Positions 25,434 through 33,464 of a stretch of DNA of 64,000 nucleotides are shown here, in pieces. The notes below the pieces were generated by a model that was not told where the DNA came from, searched no databases, and saw only the letters and a program-made list of their open reading frames with translations. Each line of letters begins with the position of its first letter. The first letter of the stretch is position 1. Where the stretch lies: NCBI GenBank assembly GCA_017535125.1, contig JAFXUS010000018.1:23473-87472 (forward strand). The letters are read 5' to 3'. The stretch is from Bacteroidales bacterium. Lineage in GTDB: Bacteria > Bacteroidota > Bacteroidia > Bacteroidales > UBA932. A program made the position numbers and the translations under genes.

Positions 25434-26713
25434 AACAGCTTGTCCACCGCTGCGATGATGGCTTCTTCCGGCAAGGAAGGATCCAGCACGAGGTCCGGTT
25501 CCTTGAGGATATAGCCCTTGGCCATGGAGCCGAGGACACCGCCACCCGTGCAGTTCAGCATGATGCACTCGTCCTTCTTGACCACACCGTCATTGACGGC
25601 CTGGGCCAGCGCCGCAACGGCAGCGCAGGGGGCCGGAAGCAGGTCGTAACCCTCCAGATTGCGGAACTGCAGCAGCCAGTACATGATGTCGTCGTTGGAG
25701 CAGGTGAAGGAGTCGCCGCCGCTGGCGCGGAGCACGTCGAACATGCCGCCGGCAAGGCTGTACGGCGGTTTCCGGTTGGCCAGCACCTTCGCCAGGATCA
25801 TCTCGGCGTTGCGGCGTCCCTGCTCGGGATCCAGCGCGGCCAGCTCGCGCGACTGCGCCTTCCAGGAATCGTGGATCAGCGTGAACGGGCGGTTCTGGGC
25901 CACGTACACGCGCATCTTGTTTTCGCCGAAGCGGCCGTCGGCCGCCAGGCGCTCCGCATTCTCCCAGGCCGCGATGGCGCCAGTACCGGACCCGACCGCC
26001 TGGAAATAGGCGTCGGGGATGCGTCCCGTCTTCTCCACGCAGCTGAGCAGGGTGGTGCCCATGCCGTCGCGGCGCGCCACGTTCTTGGCGCCGCCCTCGA
26101 GGAAATACCGGGGGTTCTTGGCGAGTTTCTCGCCCAGGGTGATGGCGTCGTAGTAGTCGCAGCCGTGCGGCGCAGCCACCAGCTTCACGCACTTGTTCAG
26201 CTTCTTATGGAACCAGAGGTCATGCAGGTTGTCCGCGGGGATGCAGATGACCACCGGGATGTCGTTGTCGGAGCAGACCTGCGCGAAGGCACGCGCGGTA
26301 TTGCCGGCCGACTGGACCACCAGCACCCGCTCCTCCTTCTTGTCCATGCGGGCGCAGACGCTGAAGGCCTCCGTCTCCTTGAAGGAGCAGGTCTCCATCT
26401 TGGCACCGATCTTGGGGTTCCAGCCCGAGAACGTAATATATAAATTATTCAGGCCCAGGTACTTGGCCAAGCCTTTCGACTTATAGGTTACCGGCGCGCA
26501 GGAGTGCTTGAGCGTGCGCTTGATCGGCATCCATTCCGCGTAGCGGTACAGGCCCTTGAGGTCGGAACGGGGCGTGAACATCTTCTGCGCGTAGACGGCA
26601 CGCACCAGCGAGGGAGCGCCGCCCTGCGGATCGGAGAGATCCCAGCCGCGATCGTCAAACACGCGGCCCGTGGCCACGTTCATCAATTGATACTGGGTAG
26701 CTTGGAATTTCAT
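25430..26713 (-). CDS. Cysteate synthase (PLP-dependent, threonine-synthase-like)
   Basis: Predicted to convert O-phosphoserine plus sulfite to L-cysteate. The 427-residue fold-type II PLP protein resembles threonine synthase, with the PLP-lysine region CSFKETEAFSVCARM near residue 109, VVQSAGNTARAFAQVCSDNDIPVVICIP near 135, DGMGTTLLSCVEKTGRIPDAYFQAVGSGTGAIAAW near 220, and NCTGGGVLG near the C-terminus. This pattern matches my memory of Bacteroidota proteins named cysteate synthase rather than ThrC. In this phylum cysteate feeds sulfonolipid (capnine) synthesis. It sits last in an operon rlmD-antiporter-this gene. ATG at 26713 was preferred to a GTG two codons upstream. Confidence 0.8.
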   Translation of the reverse strand: MKFQATQYQLMNVATGRVFDDRGWDLSDPQGGAPSLVRAVYAQKMFTPRSDLKGLYRYAEWMPIKRTLKHSCAPVTYKSKGLAKYLGLNNLYITFSGWNPKIGAKMETCSFKETEAFSVCARMDKKEERVLVVQSAGNTARAFAQVCSDNDIPVVICIPADNLHDLWFHKKLNKCVKLVAAPHGCDYYDAITLGEKLAKNPRYFLEGGAKNVARRDGMGTTLLSCVEKTGRIPDAYFQAVGSGTGAIAAWENAERLAADGRFGENKMRVYVAQNRPFTLIHDSWKAQSRELAALDPEQGRRNAEMILAKVLANRKPPYSLAGGMFDVLRASGGDSFTCSNDDIMYWLLQFRNLEGYDLLPAPCAAVAALAQAVNDGVVKKDECIMLNCTGGGVLGSMAKGYILKEPDLVLDPSLPEEAIIAAVDKLF

Positions 26714-26723
26714 ATACACGTTT

Positions 26724-27656
26724 TTATAGTTTCACGAAGAGCCAGCCGTAGTAGCCGAAGAAGAGCAGGAGCATCAGGATGGCCTCCCAACGGTCGATCT
26801 GGTTGCGCTTGCCCGTGTAGGTCCACAGCCAGACAAGAATGGCGCTGAGCAGCAGGACGCCCAGGTCCACCCAGGTCAGGGCGAAGGTCGAGATCGGGAT
26901 GACCAGGGAAGAGGTGCCCAGGATAAGCAGGATATTGAACACGTTGGATCCCAGGACGTTGCCCAGGGCCAGCTGGTCTTTCTTCTTGGCCGCCGCCACG
27001 ATGCAGGTCGCGAGTTCCGGGAAGGAAGTTCCGCCTGCGAGCAGCGTGATGGCGATGAATTTGTCGGATACGCCCACGGCGCGGGCGATGTCCGTCGCGT
27101 TGTTCACGAAGAGCTGGCCGCCGAACACCAGGCCGGCCAGACCGGCCAGCACCAGTACGATGGCAAGTCCCAGGCTTTTGACTTTCTCCTCGACCGTTTC
27201 ATCGGCGCCCTTGTCCGACTTGAAGCAGTACACCATATACGCCACGAACACGAGCAGGAACGCCACGCCTTCCCAGAAGGCGATCTTCTGGCCCGTCAGG
27301 GCGAAAGCGGCGAACAGGAAGGTCACCAGCAGGGTGATCGGAATGTCTCGCCGGCTGTTGGAGCGGGTCACGGCCACCGGAGCGATGGCTGCTGTCAGAC
27401 CCAGGATGAGCAGGGTATTGAAGATGTTGGAACCCACCACGTTACCCACGGAAATGTCGGCGTTGCCCTGCAGGGCGCCGGTCAGGCTCACGACCAGTTC
27501 CGGGCAGCTGGTGCCGAAACCCACGATCGTGAGGCCAATCACAAATTCGCTGATGCCTGCCTTGCGGGCGATGGCGGACGCGCCGTCCACCAGCCAGTCC
27601 GCGCCGAAGACGATCAGCGCGAGTCCCACCAGCAGCAATACAATATTCAGAATCAT
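26724..27656 (-). CDS. Calcium/sodium antiporter (CaCA family, YrbG-like)
   Basis: A 310-residue inner-membrane exchanger. Both alpha repeats of the CaCA superfamily are clear: GFGTSCPELVVSLTGALQGNADISVGNVVGSNIFNTLLILG near residue 45 and AGGTSFPELATCIVAAAKKKDQLALGNVLGSNVFNILLILG near 210; ten hydrophobic segments are predicted. The glutamates in the two repeats are the known cation ligands. ATG at 27654-27656 overlaps the rlmD stop by 4 bases; an upstream in-frame ATG would add a hydrophilic leader. Confidence 0.93.
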   Translation of the reverse strand: MILNIVLLLVGLALIVFGADWLVDGASAIARKAGISEFVIGLTIVGFGTSCPELVVSLTGALQGNADISVGNVVGSNIFNTLLILGLTAAIAPVAVTRSNSRRDIPITLLVTFLFAAFALTGQKIAFWEGVAFLLVFVAYMVYCFKSDKGADETVEEKVKSLGLAIVLVLAGLAGLVFGGQLFVNNATDIARAVGVSDKFIAITLLAGGTSFPELATCIVAAAKKKDQLALGNVLGSNVFNILLILGTSSLVIPISTFALTWVDLGVLLLSAILVWLWTYTGKRNQIDRWEAILMLLLFFGYYGWLFVKL

Positions 27657-29074
27657 TCTTCCGTCTCCTTTTCTCTCCGGTCCAGGCGGCACACGTTCTC
27701 CACGTGGAAGGTGTGGGGGAACATGTCCACAGGCTGGACAGCCGTAATCTTGTAGTCTTCGCTCATCATTTCCATATCCCGCGCCTGCGTGGCCGGGTTG
27801 CAGCTCACATAGACGATGCGCTCGGGAGCGGCCTGCAGGATGGTTTTCACCACGTCGGGATGCATGCCCGCGCGCGGCGGATCCACGATGATCACGTCCG
27901 GACGCTCGTGCTTCTCGACGAAGTCCGCCGTCAGGATGTCCTTCATGTCGCCGGCGTAGAATTCGCAGTTCGTGATGCCGTTGCCTTCCGCATTGACTTT
28001 CGCGTCCTCGATAGCCTCGGGCACGTATTCGATGCCGATCACGTGCTTCGCGCCGCGCGACACGAACTGTGCGATGGTGCCGGTACCCGTATAAAGGTCA
28101 TAGACCAGCTCGTTTCCCGTCAGGGCCGCGAATTCGCGCGCCACCGTATAGAGTTTGTGGGCCTGGCCCGTGTTGGTCTGGTAGAAAGACTTGGGGCCGA
28201 TCTTGAAGCGCAGTCCTTCCATTTCTTCATAGATGGCCGCTTCGCCGCTGTGCAGGATGCAGGTCTGGTCGCCGATAGTGTCGTTCTTCTTGCCGTTGAT
28301 GACGTAGTAGAGCGAGCTGATCTGCGGGAATTCTTTCGCCACGGCATCCAGCAGGGGAGCACGCAGCGGAAAATCCTCGCCGAAACAGACGATGACCATC
28401 ACCGCGCCGGCGTCCGTCGTGCGGACGAACATGTTGCGCAGCTGCCCGCGGTTCTCGCGGATGTCGTAGAAGGAGATGCCGTTGTCCAGGCAGAACTTCT
28501 TGATGAACAAGCGGATGGCGTTGGTCGGTTCGGGCTGCAGGTGGCAGCGCTCGATGTCCAGCACCTTGTCGAAATATTTCCCGACATGGAAGCCCAGGCC
28601 GGGGCCGACAGGAACGCCGGCGGCGATCTCCTCCGAGGTCATCCAACGCTTGTTGGATGCGGAGAATTCGAGTTTGTTGCGGTAGTAGCGGGTCTTGTCG
28701 GAGCCCAGGATGGGGCGGAACTCCGGCACCTCCAGGTGGCCGATGCGGGTCAGCTGGTCATAGACCTGGCGCTGTTTCGCGGCCAGCTGGATTTCGTAGG
28801 GGAGGGGCTGCCAGCGGCATCCGCCGCACACGGTAAAATGCTCGCAAAACGGCTCCAGGCGCTGCTCCGAAGGCTTTACGATCTTGATGATCTGACCTTC
28901 CAGCCAGGCCTTCTTCTTGCGGACCACGCGCACATTCACCACGTCGCCCGGCACGGCGAAGCCCACGAACACCACCTGCCCCTCCGGCGTGTGGGCAATC
29001 GCCTTGCCCTCCGCCGCCACCGCTTCGATGACGAGGTTCTCCAGAACAATATCCAGCTTGCTGTGTCGTGCCAT
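27653..29074 (-). CDS. rlmD: 23S rRNA (uracil-5-)-methyltransferase RlmD-like
   Basis: SAM-dependent RNA m5U methyltransferase of the RumA/TrmA family. The 473-residue protein has an N-terminal TRAM domain (about residues 8-62), an iron-sulfur cluster motif (CEHFTVCGGCRWQ near 78-90), the SAM-binding VYDLYTGTGTIAQFVSRGA near 320, DPPRAGMHPDVV near 403 and the catalytic cysteine in IVYVSCNPATQARD near 430. Length and the Fe-S motif fit RlmD/RlmCD rather than TrmA; which uridine is modified cannot be told. ATG at 29074 was chosen because a TATCTTTG box (complement of 29097-29104) overlaps the next upstream ATG region. Confidence 0.93.
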   Translation of the reverse strand: MARHSKLDIVLENLVIEAVAAEGKAIAHTPEGQVVFVGFAVPGDVVNVRVVRKKKAWLEGQIIKIVKPSEQRLEPFCEHFTVCGGCRWQPLPYEIQLAAKQRQVYDQLTRIGHLEVPEFRPILGSDKTRYYRNKLEFSASNKRWMTSEEIAAGVPVGPGLGFHVGKYFDKVLDIERCHLQPEPTNAIRLFIKKFCLDNGISFYDIRENRGQLRNMFVRTTDAGAVMVIVCFGEDFPLRAPLLDAVAKEFPQISSLYYVINGKKNDTIGDQTCILHSGEAAIYEEMEGLRFKIGPKSFYQTNTGQAHKLYTVAREFAALTGNELVYDLYTGTGTIAQFVSRGAKHVIGIEYVPEAIEDAKVNAEGNGITNCEFYAGDMKDILTADFVEKHERPDVIIVDPPRAGMHPDVVKTILQAAPERIVYVSCNPATQARDMEMMSEDYKITAVQPVDMFPHTFHVENVCRLDRREKETEE

Positions 29075-29096
29075 GACTCCGGTACAAAATATCATA

Positions 29097-29135
29097 CAAA
29101 GATAACATTTTTATCGACCGTTTCAATTATATTTG
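29097..29135. promoter_or_regulatory. Divergent -7 boxes for rlmD and the DUF3089-phosphatase gene
   Basis: TATCTTTG on the minus strand (complement of 29097-29104) lies 22 bases before the rlmD ATG. TATATTTG at 29128-29135 lies 19 bases before the plus-strand ATG. Confidence 0.55.
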
Positions 29136-29154
29136 TAGAACAAACTATCGCCTT

Positions 29155-30762
29155 ATGACACCACACAGATTCCTGACACTGTTTTCCTTATTGGTCATTT
29201 TCAGTCCCGCAACGTTTGCGGCGGGGAAGAAGGTGGCGACCTTCGTGCCGAAGGCGCCGGATTACGCGGATGCCACGATGTGGTATACCGTGGACGGAGA
29301 CCCCGACGGGACGGGAGCGGACGTCTTCTACCTCGTGTCCACCTGGGAGGAGGACTGGACGGACAAGCGGGGTCGCGTCTCCCATTATGCGGACGTCTGG
29401 AATCCCGTGCACCGCGAGCGGATGGGGCGTGAGATGAGCGGCGTGGCGGCCTACATGGCGCCCGGGAACCGCTTTTGGGCGCCTTTCTACCGCCATACGA
29501 CCATGGAAGCCTTCCTGACCCGGGACGAAGCCATCATCCACGAACGGGCGCGCCTCGCGATGGACGACGTCCGTGCGGCCTTCGACGCGTTCCTGAAGAT
29601 GCGCGACAGCAGCCGCCCGCTCATCATCGCGGGCTTCAGCCAGGGCGGCATGGCCGTCGTGGAACTGCTCAAGCACATGGACAACGAGACGTACAAGCAG
29701 CTCGCTGCCGCCTACGTGATGGGCTACAAGGTGACGGCCCGGGATCTCGCTGAATGCAAGCATATCAAGGCCGCAGAGGGGGCGTCCGACCTGGGCGTGA
29801 CCATCTGCTACAACACCGTCAAGGACGTGAAATACGTCCAGTCCGTCATCGCAGACACGCAGTTTGCCATCAACCCGGTGAACTGGCGCACGGACGCCAC
29901 CCCGGCCGTCCTGTACGATACTGTCACCGTGACCCTGGCCCCGGCTTACCACGCCCTCGTGGTCACGGGCTATCCCGGCACGGAATACAAGCCCTACAAG
30001 GGGCTGATCAACGTGGGCGACCTCCACAGCGCCGAGCCGTGGCTCTACAGTGACTGCATCCGGGAGAACATGGCCCTGCGCGCCGCGGAATGGCGCCGCC
30101 TGAAGAGCCCCGTGCAGCCCTATTTCACCGTAGATCAGCTCCCTGACCTCATAGCGTGCCTGCCCGCGCCGCCCGACACGCTCAGCAACCAGTTCGGCTA
30201 CGACATCCAGCGCTACTTCTGGGGCAAGACCCAGCGCATCGACGAGGCCCGGGTCGAGATGGTCAAGGGCGACGCCGTCTGGGGCTACCAGCCGCTGCTG
30301 GACCAGTTCGCCGAAGCCTTCGGGCTCCGGGTCAATCCGGAAGACACGCCGGAGATCTGGCGCCTGATGGAGACCGCGCTCACCACCACCGACCAGATGC
30401 GCGTGCAGCCCAAGGCCTACTACCATCGCAAGCGCCCCTTCGAGCGCTTCGGCGAGCCCACGCTGACCGGCGAGGATGACGAGCTGCGCGGGGAGGGGAG
30501 TTACCCTTCGGGCCACACCATGCGCGGCTGGTCAGCCGCCATGCTCCTGGCCGAGATCAACCCTGCGGCCGCCAACGCCATCTATGCGCGCGGCTGGCTC
30601 TACGGCGAGAACCGCGTCATCGCCGGCGCGCACTGGCAGAGCGACGTGGATGCCAGCCGCGTGGCCGCCAGCATCGGCGTTGCGGCCCTGCACACCAGCC
30701 CCGAATTCCTCGCACAGCTGGCCCGCGCACAGGAAGAATGCCGGCGGCTGCTGGGAAAATAG
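29155..30762 (+). CDS. Fused DUF3089 alpha/beta-hydrolase and class A acid phosphatase (PAP2)
   Basis: A 535-residue exported protein with signal peptide (FLTLFSLLVIFSPATFAAG). Residues about 30-335 match DUF3089: DVFYLVSTW, FWAPFYRHTTMEAF, and the nucleophile elbow IIAGFSQGGMAVVELL (Ser near 163). Residues about 350-535 are a non-specific acid phosphatase: KX6RP (KAYYHRKRP), the class A signature GSYPSGHT near 443, and RX5HX3D (RVIAGAHWQSD) near 485, giving a full PAP2 triad. One chain would thus carry an esterase-like and a phosphomonoesterase domain in the periplasm. It could act on phosphorylated lipids or glycerophosphoesters, but this is inference. The AlkZ-related gene follows after 13 bases. 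Confidence 0.88.
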   Translation: MTPHRFLTLFSLLVIFSPATFAAGKKVATFVPKAPDYADATMWYTVDGDPDGTGADVFYLVSTWEEDWTDKRGRVSHYADVWNPVHRERMGREMSGVAAYMAPGNRFWAPFYRHTTMEAFLTRDEAIIHERARLAMDDVRAAFDAFLKMRDSSRPLIIAGFSQGGMAVVELLKHMDNETYKQLAAAYVMGYKVTARDLAECKHIKAAEGASDLGVTICYNTVKDVKYVQSVIADTQFAINPVNWRTDATPAVLYDTVTVTLAPAYHALVVTGYPGTEYKPYKGLINVGDLHSAEPWLYSDCIRENMALRAAEWRRLKSPVQPYFTVDQLPDLIACLPAPPDTLSNQFGYDIQRYFWGKTQRIDEARVEMVKGDAVWGYQPLLDQFAEAFGLRVNPEDTPEIWRLMETALTTTDQMRVQPKAYYHRKRPFERFGEPTLTGEDDELRGEGSYPSGHTMRGWSAAMLLAEINPAAANAIYARGWLYGENRVIAGAHWQSDVDASRVAASIGVAALHTSPEFLAQLARAQEECRRLLGK

Positions 30763-30775
30763 ATTTAAGAACGCC

Positions 30776-31456
30776 ATGTCCATCTTCCTGAAACAGACGG
30801 ATCTCGCCGCACGGCACCGGGTGGACAGCCCGGAAGCGCTGATCGCTGCCGTCCGCGCCTGCGGCATCGTTCCCTTCTTCGAAAACCCCATCCCATGCTT
30901 TTCCATCGAGGAAATGACCCCGCGGGAATACTGGTTCGACGGGGAAGAAGAGACACTCGGTCCTTGGGACTGGAAGATTGACGCAGTCCAGACGGGGGAG
31001 ATCGCCTACGGCAAATTCCTCTGCGGCGGCAAGGCCGCCTTCGCCACGGCGGACTGCTACCGCGACCTGCTGAACTGGCGGCGCGCGCAGCCGAAATATG
31101 CCCTCCGGCCAGGCGACCGGCAGGCATACGAAGCCATCTGCAACGCCGGCAGCCTCACGACCCGCGAACTGCGCCGCATCTGCGGTCTGAAAAAGGCCCA
31201 GATGGACGCCATCGCCACCCGGCTGGAGCAGCAGACCCGTCTGGTCATCGGCGACTTCGAACGCGTCTATAAAGGGCAGTTCCTCGAATACAGCGGCTGG
31301 CAGCTCGCCTCGCTCTGCCGCCCGGAAGACCTCTTCGAATACGACCTGGACGCTCCCTTCCGCAGCCCGGCGGAGTCCTACACCCGCCTCGCCGCCCGCA
31401 TCCGCCAAACAGCCCCGGACGCCACTGACAGCCAGATCAAACAGCTTCTGCAATAA
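30776..31456 (+). CDS. AlkZ-related winged-helix protein
   Basis: A 226-residue cytoplasmic protein resembling Bacteroidota and Firmicutes proteins labelled AlkZ-related (distant to the YcaQ/AlkZ crosslink-repair glycosylase). Recognised pieces are LAARHRVDSPEALIAAVRACGIVPFF near the N-terminus, MTPREYWFDGEEETLGPWDWK near 47, YGKFLCGGKAAF, and a winged-helix-like ELRRICGLKKAQMDAIATRLEQQTRLVIGDFERVYKG near 135. The catalytic QxQ/QxD motif of true AlkZ is not seen, so glycosylase activity should not be assumed. Folded element B starts 4 bases after the stop. Confidence 0.7.
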   Translation: MSIFLKQTDLAARHRVDSPEALIAAVRACGIVPFFENPIPCFSIEEMTPREYWFDGEEETLGPWDWKIDAVQTGEIAYGKFLCGGKAAFATADCYRDLLNWRRAQPKYALRPGDRQAYEAICNAGSLTTRELRRICGLKKAQMDAIATRLEQQTRLVIGDFERVYKGQFLEYSGWQLASLCRPEDLFEYDLDAPFRSPAESYTRLAARIRQTAPDATDSQIKQLLQ

Positions 31457-31460
31457 AACA

Positions 31461-31552
31461 GCAGCGACCGGCGCGTGAGGCGTGCGCGGCCTGCGCACGT
31501 TGGCCTGTGCTGTCGGGGGCCGTGCGTGGGGTGCGGGAGGAACGGTTGCTGC
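31461..31552 (+). repeat. Folded 92-nt element, copy B
   Basis: Second copy of the element at 3431-3523, aligned with one gap. Outer stem GCAGCGACCG (31461-31470) pairs with CGGTTGCTGC (31543-31552) through ten pairs including one G-T; its sequence differs from copy A at four of nine positions while pairing is kept. The hairpin CGTGCGC/GCGCACG (31481-31487 with 31493-31499) and the core CACGTT...GTCGGGGGCCGTG are conserved. As in copy A, it directly follows a plus-strand stop codon between convergent genes. Confidence 0.65.
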
Positions 31553-31568
31553 AAAAACAGAGAAGCCA

Positions 31569-31623
31569 CAGACGGACAGGGATGCCCGGTAAGCGGGAAG
31601 CGTCCGGGCGCCCTGTCCGTCTG
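31569..31623. terminator. Long inverted repeat after element B, probable bidirectional terminator
   Basis: Thirteen-base perfect arms CAGACGGACAGGG and CCCTGTCCGTCTG enclose a 29-nt loop that itself holds GCCCGG/CCGGGC (31584-31589 with 31604-31609). Position and geometry match 3542-3601 although the sequence is unrelated. It ends eight bases before the stop of the convergent esterase gene. Confidence 0.55.
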
Positions 31624-31630
31624 GCGTAAA

Positions 31631-32452
31631 CTATTTCGGAGGATTCTTGATGGGAAGGCGCTGGGCATGGCCGGGCTCGATGGTCATGTAGGCCGCCCGG
31701 ATATCCTTGGGCTCGATCTTGACCTCCCGGTTCACCGGCCGGTTCTCGTCCGACAGACGATGCGAAAACAGCCAGTCGTACGCCTGCTTCAGCAGAAAGA
31801 CCCGCGCCAGAATCGAATGGTCGCAGCCCGTCAGCCAGGTAAACTGCAGGCGCCCGGACACCCCGGCCCTGGCCATCTTCTCCACGATGGTCGAAGAGAA
31901 CGAAAGGGAAGTCACCGTGTCGCTCGTACCGTGCAGAATCCACAACGGAACGCCGCCCAGCGGCTCCACCTCGCCCGTATAACCCCCGCACATCGCAATG
32001 GCGGCCGCCACGCGGTCCGGATAGGCCGCGGCGAACTTAAACGTGCCCCAGCCGCCCATGCTGATGCCGAAACAATACAGCCGGTCGGGATCGTGGCGAT
32101 AGCGGCTCATCACCCAGTTGACCACATGCATCAGCCGCTCGGCGTTCCAGCCGCCCGTCGTATTGCACTGCGGGCAGATCACCAGCGCATCAATCTTCTG
32201 GCCGCGCCGCAGCGCGTCCACGCAACCATACTTCGTGATTGTGCTCAACGAACTGCCGGCGAGACTCTTGCCATGCAGGCAGAGCAGGATGGGAAGGGGC
32301 TCCTCGGACGTCTCGTAAGAGTCCGGAACGTAGAGCAGGAAATTATAGCCGTTTTTGACCGAATCCCGGTAAGCATAGAGATTATCCGCCTGCAGGCGGG
32401 AAGCCGCAAGAATCGACACGAAAAAGGCCAATATGAGCGTATATCTCTTCAC
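31631..32452 (-). CDS. Exported alpha/beta-hydrolase (carboxylesterase/PHB depolymerase-like)
   Basis: A 273-residue serine hydrolase with signal peptide (LILAFFVSILAASRLQA). The nucleophile elbow is GISMGGWG (Ser131), preceded by LLCLHGKSLAGSSL as oxyanion region; candidate acid and histidine are in LHGTSDTVTSLS and GCDHSIL. This resembles the esterase domains that stand alone or beside glycoside hydrolases in Bacteroidota. Substrate unknown, acetylated or feruloylated glycans being one option. It starts 1 base after the NlpC gene's stop, so the two are co-transcribed. Confidence 0.8.
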   Translation of the reverse strand: MKRYTLILAFFVSILAASRLQADNLYAYRDSVKNGYNFLLYVPDSYETSEEPLPILLCLHGKSLAGSSLSTITKYGCVDALRRGQKIDALVICPQCNTTGGWNAERLMHVVNWVMSRYRHDPDRLYCFGISMGGWGTFKFAAAYPDRVAAAIAMCGGYTGEVEPLGGVPLWILHGTSDTVTSLSFSSTIVEKMARAGVSGRLQFTWLTGCDHSILARVFLLKQAYDWLFSHRLSDENRPVNREVKIEPKDIRAAYMTIEPGHAQRLPIKNPPK

Positions 32453-32453
32453 T

Positions 32454-33464
32454 TTAGCGGACGCGGAGCTTCTTGCCGAGACGCAAGGTGGATTTTTCAG
32501 TAATGCCGTTCAGATAACAAAGGTTCTTGACCGTCGTCCCGTATTTGCGCGCCAGCGCGTAGAGCGTGTCGCCGGAAACGATGGTATGATACACCGCCGA
32601 ACCGTCGTCAGGCGGGGGAGGCGCCGTCGCGGAGCTGCCGGAAGAGGAAGAAGAGCTCTTCTTCGCCGGCTCCGCCGTACTCTCCTTGAGGATGGGGATC
32701 CGCACGGCAGAAGGCGTCACGGCATGCCAGGAGCCGCCTTCCGCCAGCACCAGCCGCTCTTTCGCATCGGGAACGGACAGGCCGCCGAGCGAATCGACCA
32801 CCGCCCAGGTACCGTCCGCAAACAGGATGACGCGACGGTCGGCAGGGGAGAGGGAGAGCGTATCCGGGACGGCCACGGTATGCGTCAGCATATCCACGAG
32901 CGAGGCCACGGCCGACGAATCCGCCTGCCCGTCCGGAACGAAATCCGGAAGGATGCGGCGTGCGCCGAGGAAACGCTCCTTGTAATAAGTCTCCTTCAAG
33001 TTGGAAATGATTACGCCCGTACGGGCGGCATGGATGAAACTGAAATTGCGCCCGGTGCTGTCCAGGCCGATGAAGATGGCGGCATGCCCCATCTTGCGCT
33101 TGTTGGGCCGGGAGGCGAAAATCAAGATGTCGCCCTTCTGGAGATCGGACAGATTCCCGATCAACTCGCGGCCATTGCCCGCCTGCGCGGGAACCGTGCG
33201 GCCGAGCTCATAGCCGAACTTCTTGAAAACGAACTTCGTAAAGCCGGTACAGTCGAACACCTTGGGACCGTTGCCGCCATGCCGATAGGGGGTACCGAGC
33301 CAGTTGCGGGCCTCATCGATGATGCGGTCCGCCAACACGGAGGCCTCGACGCTGACGCTGTCAGCGGAAGAGGACCCACTCGTGGAGGGCTCTTGCGCCC
33401 GAGCCGTAAATCCCAGGCATAGGAGGCAGCCAGTCCAGATGATTGCGAATCTGTGCTTCAGCAT
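32454..33464 (-). CDS. NlpC/P60 peptidoglycan endopeptidase with C-terminal LysM
   Basis: A 336-residue exported cysteine peptidase that likely cuts D-Glu-dipeptide bonds in cell-wall peptides. After a signal peptide (IIWTGCLLCLGFTARAQ) the NlpC/P60 domain spans about residues 45-165 with catalytic Cys72 (FDCTGF), His127 (MGHAAIFIG) and His145 (FIHAAR). A serine- and proline-rich linker (about 265-285) leads to one LysM module (YHTIVSGDTLYALARKYGTTVKNLCYLNG) at the C-terminus. The start codon and whole signal peptide are encoded inside the 3' end of the preceding gene, a 104-base same-strand overlap. Confidence 0.9.
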   Translation of the reverse strand: MLKHRFAIIWTGCLLCLGFTARAQEPSTSGSSSADSVSVEASVLADRIIDEARNWLGTPYRHGGNGPKVFDCTGFTKFVFKKFGYELGRTVPAQAGNGRELIGNLSDLQKGDILIFASRPNKRKMGHAAIFIGLDSTGRNFSFIHAARTGVIISNLKETYYKERFLGARRILPDFVPDGQADSSAVASLVDMLTHTVAVPDTLSLSPADRRVILFADGTWAVVDSLGGLSVPDAKERLVLAEGGSWHAVTPSAVRIPILKESTAEPAKKSSSSSSGSSATAPPPPDDGSAVYHTIVSGDTLYALARKYGTTVKNLCYLNGITEKSTLRLGKKLRVR

